Shown here one piece after another: positions 18,777 to 20,885 of a stretch of DNA of 20,885 bases. Location: contig BFEA01000140.1 of the NCBI GenBank assembly GCA_003427395.1, positions 546,302 through 567,186 of the forward strand. The letters are read 5' to 3'. The stretch's first letter is position 1. Each line of letters begins with the position of its first letter. The translations under genes and the position numbers were made by a program. A model generated the notes under the pieces. The model ran no database searches. It had not been told where the DNA came from and saw only the letters and a program-made list of their open reading frames with translations. Source of the DNA: Chara braunii. Its lineage: Eukaryota > Streptophyta > Charophyceae > Charales > Characeae.

Positions 18777-20059
18777 TATGTCTGTCACCCGCGGGAGACC
18801 TATTTCCGGGCTCCTGCAACCTGCAAAACCACCGCTGTGTTAGCTCAGTAACGAGACTGGAAACAAGACAATGTAGTAAAAAAAGTAGAAATAGAAATGT
18901 CAATCTATTTAGACCATGGTGACCGGGGCAGTGACGTTGGAACCCGACCTGGAACAAGGTCCCAAACCCACGTCCGAAGCCTCAGTCTAAGTACCGACGG
19001 AGCGGACCTGCAGCCTACGCCTGATCCGGTGCCCTATTGTGTGCCGCCTCTAGCGAGCCCGTCGGTCCTAAGGTATAGTATTAGAGCTTTGAACAACTTT
19101 CGATGTCCGAGGCATAGTCTCGAGCCCATTGATTCTACCGTTACCATCCCCGACCAACAAAATAATTTTTATTTTTTTTAATAAGAGAAGAGTTTGAGCC
19201 GACCAACCACGGAGTTCGCTGAGTTTTTGCTCAGTCCGCTGTCATACTTTTGAGTTCACTGATCTTCGCTGCAGAGTCCACTCTGAGCCCTTGTTCAGTT
19301 TGCCGAGTCCCTTACCTCAACAGCTGCCCGCCTTTGGGGATCAGATCACGGACGTCTGATATCCGCAAATTGTTTTGCGATTGATGTCTGCCAGCAGATT
19401 TGGAGTTTGATCTTGGCAGATCCTAGAGCTGCTGGCTCCCGTTCGCTCACTCTTATGTTTGCAGTCCCTGATTTAAGTCTGTGAACTGCTATTTGCCGAA
19501 ATTTTTTTGAGGTTCGTTGTTCCCGTGCCTCACCGGTACCTGCCATTTCCACGCTTACTGCTTCATGTTTCTTGTTTTGTATCTGCTGTCTAAGTCCACT
19601 GTCCTTCATTTAACCCTCGAGTCTGTAAGTGTTCGATTGGTTCTGGTTCAGTCTCGAAGACCGGTCTCTGATTTTGCAGTCTCGGGGCTGGTACTCTCTT
19701 AGTTGTCGTTGGCCGAGGCCACAACTCTGCTAGTTTTTCTTAGCCACCTGTTTGCTCAGACAGCACTTCGTTGAGTCCTAAGTTCCCAACTTAGTTGAGA
19801 CCACAAAGTCTCGAGAGGTTTTTTTTTTTTTTGTCTTTGGCTGAGTGTGCACAGCCCAGGTTATCCTTGGATCTATCAAGGTCACAACTACTATCTTGCG
19901 CGAATAGTTGTTCGTGTGACGATTGCGCCCAGGAGTCGCTTGAGATTAGCTCGGGGATGTCACTTACTGCTCTTCATAGATTGATCTTTTTTATGCTTAG
20001 AGCCGGGATGAGATTTACGGTGATGTTAAGACCACGTTCTGATTCTCTGGCATTTTATG
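18777..20059. other. No gene recognised
   Basis: About 1.28 kb with no supported gene. Between 19190 and 19310 words like GAGTTCGCTGAG, TTCACTGA and AGTCC recur loosely. A run of 12 T lies at about 19819-19830. It could be part of a long LTR ending at 20350, but no start could be identified. Confidence 0.35.
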
Positions 20060-20350
20060 TGTTATAGCTCCAATCACCACGCTTGTAGCGGTACCCTCCA
20101 GCCCGACAATGAGGCCCGACCTGTTTCAGGCCATCGGCCTGACCCCGATCCGGTACTGGGTTACTCCGGCCTGGACCAAGGCCGGTATATCTCTCCGGCC
20201 TAGGCCCAGGCCGGGTTGGTCATTCTTTCAGTTGTTCGTTCATTTATTGATGCGGACTGGACCTTCACTCAACTGCTGCTTCTCGTGTGTGTCCATCTCC
20301 TTCCTCTCTCTCTCTCCATCTCCGCACGTGCCCTCTACACGTGCGTTACA
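20060..20350 (+). mobile_element. Possible decayed LTR end
   Basis: The segment starts TGTTATAG and ends GCGTTACA, giving TG...CA ends, and is followed by a primer-binding-like word. The inside has GGCC-rich hairpins (CAGGCCATCGGCCTG near 20128; CCGGCCTAGG.CCAGGCCGG near 20197) and a TATA-like TATATCTC at about 20185. The start is arbitrary, and the other LTR would lie outside the window, so this is only a suggestion. Confidence 0.2.
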
Positions 20351-20351
20351 T

Positions 20352-20376
20352 TAGTATCGGAGCACGTTCTCGAACC
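20352..20376 (+). promoter_or_regulatory. Primer-binding-site-like word (initiator tRNA-Met type)
   Basis: TAGTATCGGAGC differs at two places from TGGTATCAGAGC, the site used by many plant LTR retrotransposons, and looser similarity continues (GTT, CGA.CC). It sits one base after a TTACA end. Ten of twelve matches are expected about once by chance in a window this size, so placement is the main support. Confidence 0.28.
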
Positions 20377-20381
20377 TCTGC

Positions 20382-20411
20382 TCCCTCCCTCCCTCCCTCC
20401 CTCCCTCCCTC
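20382..20411. repeat. (CCCT)n microsatellite
   Basis: About seven CTCC/CCCT units in a row. From 20412 to 20550 nothing else is recognised apart from a short GCTATCC / GGATAGC inverted pair near 20411-20440. Confidence 0.9.
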
Positions 20412-20550
20412 GCTATCCCGCCATCACGGATAGCTATCGCCAAGTCCGTTCTTGCAGCCGCGGATGGTCCATCAACGTGACCAGATACACTCGTCATCCA
20501 AGCTCGCACCTTTTCTCGACGCCGGAGCTACTCCAGCTGCTGCTGTTTTC

Positions 20551-20698
20551 CTACAGGCTGTCTGGTGAAGTGTTTGGATCGTGGCCACCTCGGCGACCTG
20601 CAGTTGGTGGTGCTGTGAGAAGTCCATTAAACCTTATCATTGGAGGAAGGATAAGTTGTGACAAGGTCCACGTAGGTGAAGTTGCGGAAGGATCATTG
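20551..20698 (+). pseudogene. 18S rRNA 3'-end pseudogene
   Basis: The stretch follows the last ~145 nt of eukaryotic 18S rRNA: CTGGTGAAGTGTTTGGATCG (20562-20581), GAGAAGTCCATTAAACCTTA (20617-20636), GAGGAAGGA, GTGACAAGG, CGTAGGTGAA and the terminal GCGGAAGGATCATTG (20684-20698). About six changes fall in the last 40 nt, which are almost invariant in working genes, and the TTTAGAGG segment is shortened. It is therefore a decayed, 5'-truncated copy. The body of 18S is absent upstream, where a CCCT tract and unknown sequence lie. Confidence 0.85.
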
Positions 20699-20885
20699 AC
20701 ACGTGGACTGCTAACTTCCCGCCACATCGACACATCCTTCCCCCCCTTCTCCTCTTTCCCTCCAATCCCGGCTTCCCTAATCTTACCCCGACTCGCCACC
20801 CCCTCCCCCCCCCAATTCCGATCCCAATCCCTTTTCCCCCCCTCTCGTTCCGCTGCCATCTCCCCATCTCCCCGACTGCTGCCCA
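20699..20885. other. Pyrimidine-rich tract after the 18S end
   Basis: A C/T-rich run with many CCCC and CCTTTCC words reaches the window edge. It sits where ITS1 would be, but no 5.8S is reached and I cannot recognise ITS1 by sequence. Open frames on the minus strand here only mirror the base bias. Confidence 0.4.

Noticed and set aside
20551-20867. Minus-strand frames of 76 and 102 codons at the right edge
   Set aside because: They read through the 18S tail and the pyrimidine-rich tract, which accounts for the Gly/Arg/Glu bias.

Overview
The window looks like repeat-rich nuclear DNA of a plant-lineage eukaryote. No intact host gene can be supported. The evidence is L1-type LINE ORFs of plant style (an ORF1 with a zinc knuckle; an ORF2 with endonuclease, reverse transcriptase and, in a second relic, an H-x4-C finger), several foldback/MITE-like elements, long poly(A)/poly(T) runs, microsatellites, and a decayed copy of the 3' tail of eukaryotic 18S rRNA near the right edge. 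The wording of the 18S tail (20617-20640) fits a streptophyte. A charophyte alga such as Chara is one candidate, but that is inference.

Left part (1-8934): a poly(T)- and TCCGG-rich repeat, then a complete but dead LINE at 225-8184 on the + strand. It has a 15-bp perfect target-site duplication (210-224 and 8185-8199), a 23-nt poly(A) tail, a ~1.58-kb 5' leader made of imperfect repeats with three G-box motifs, an unusually long ORF1 frame (1809-4892, about 1,027 codons) and an ORF2 frame (4879-8141, about 1,087 codons) that overlap by 14 nt. Both are broken mostly by in-frame stops; at least two in ORF1 replace a tryptophan that is kept in the second copy. The right flank holds a (GA)25 tract and a second TCCGG-rich repeat with a perfect 17-bp hairpin arm.

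Middle part (8935-14560): no convincing genes. It holds small inverted-repeat elements: a pair of 111-bp hairpins bounded by TA (9793-9903, 12355-12465), a foldback family (10091-10265, 13989-14152), a 37-bp x3 tandem repeat with an inverted partner, a hairpin with a duplicated arm at 11505-11735, two smaller foldbacks, and G-rich tracts. A 22-nt motif from the LINE 3' end recurs at 12641.

Right part (14561-20885): a second LINE relic on the minus strand (ORF1 half at about 16057-17384; ORF2 C-terminal finger at 14561-15070; the middle missing), a head-to-head 46-bp inverted LINE fragment, a nested 429-bp foldback at 18348-18776, a possible decayed LTR end with primer-binding-like site at 20352, and an 18S rRNA tail pseudogene at 20551-20698 followed by a pyrimidine-rich tract to the window end. 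The window is best read as layers of mobile-element insertion and decay; no gene set works together here apart from the LINE's own two frames.
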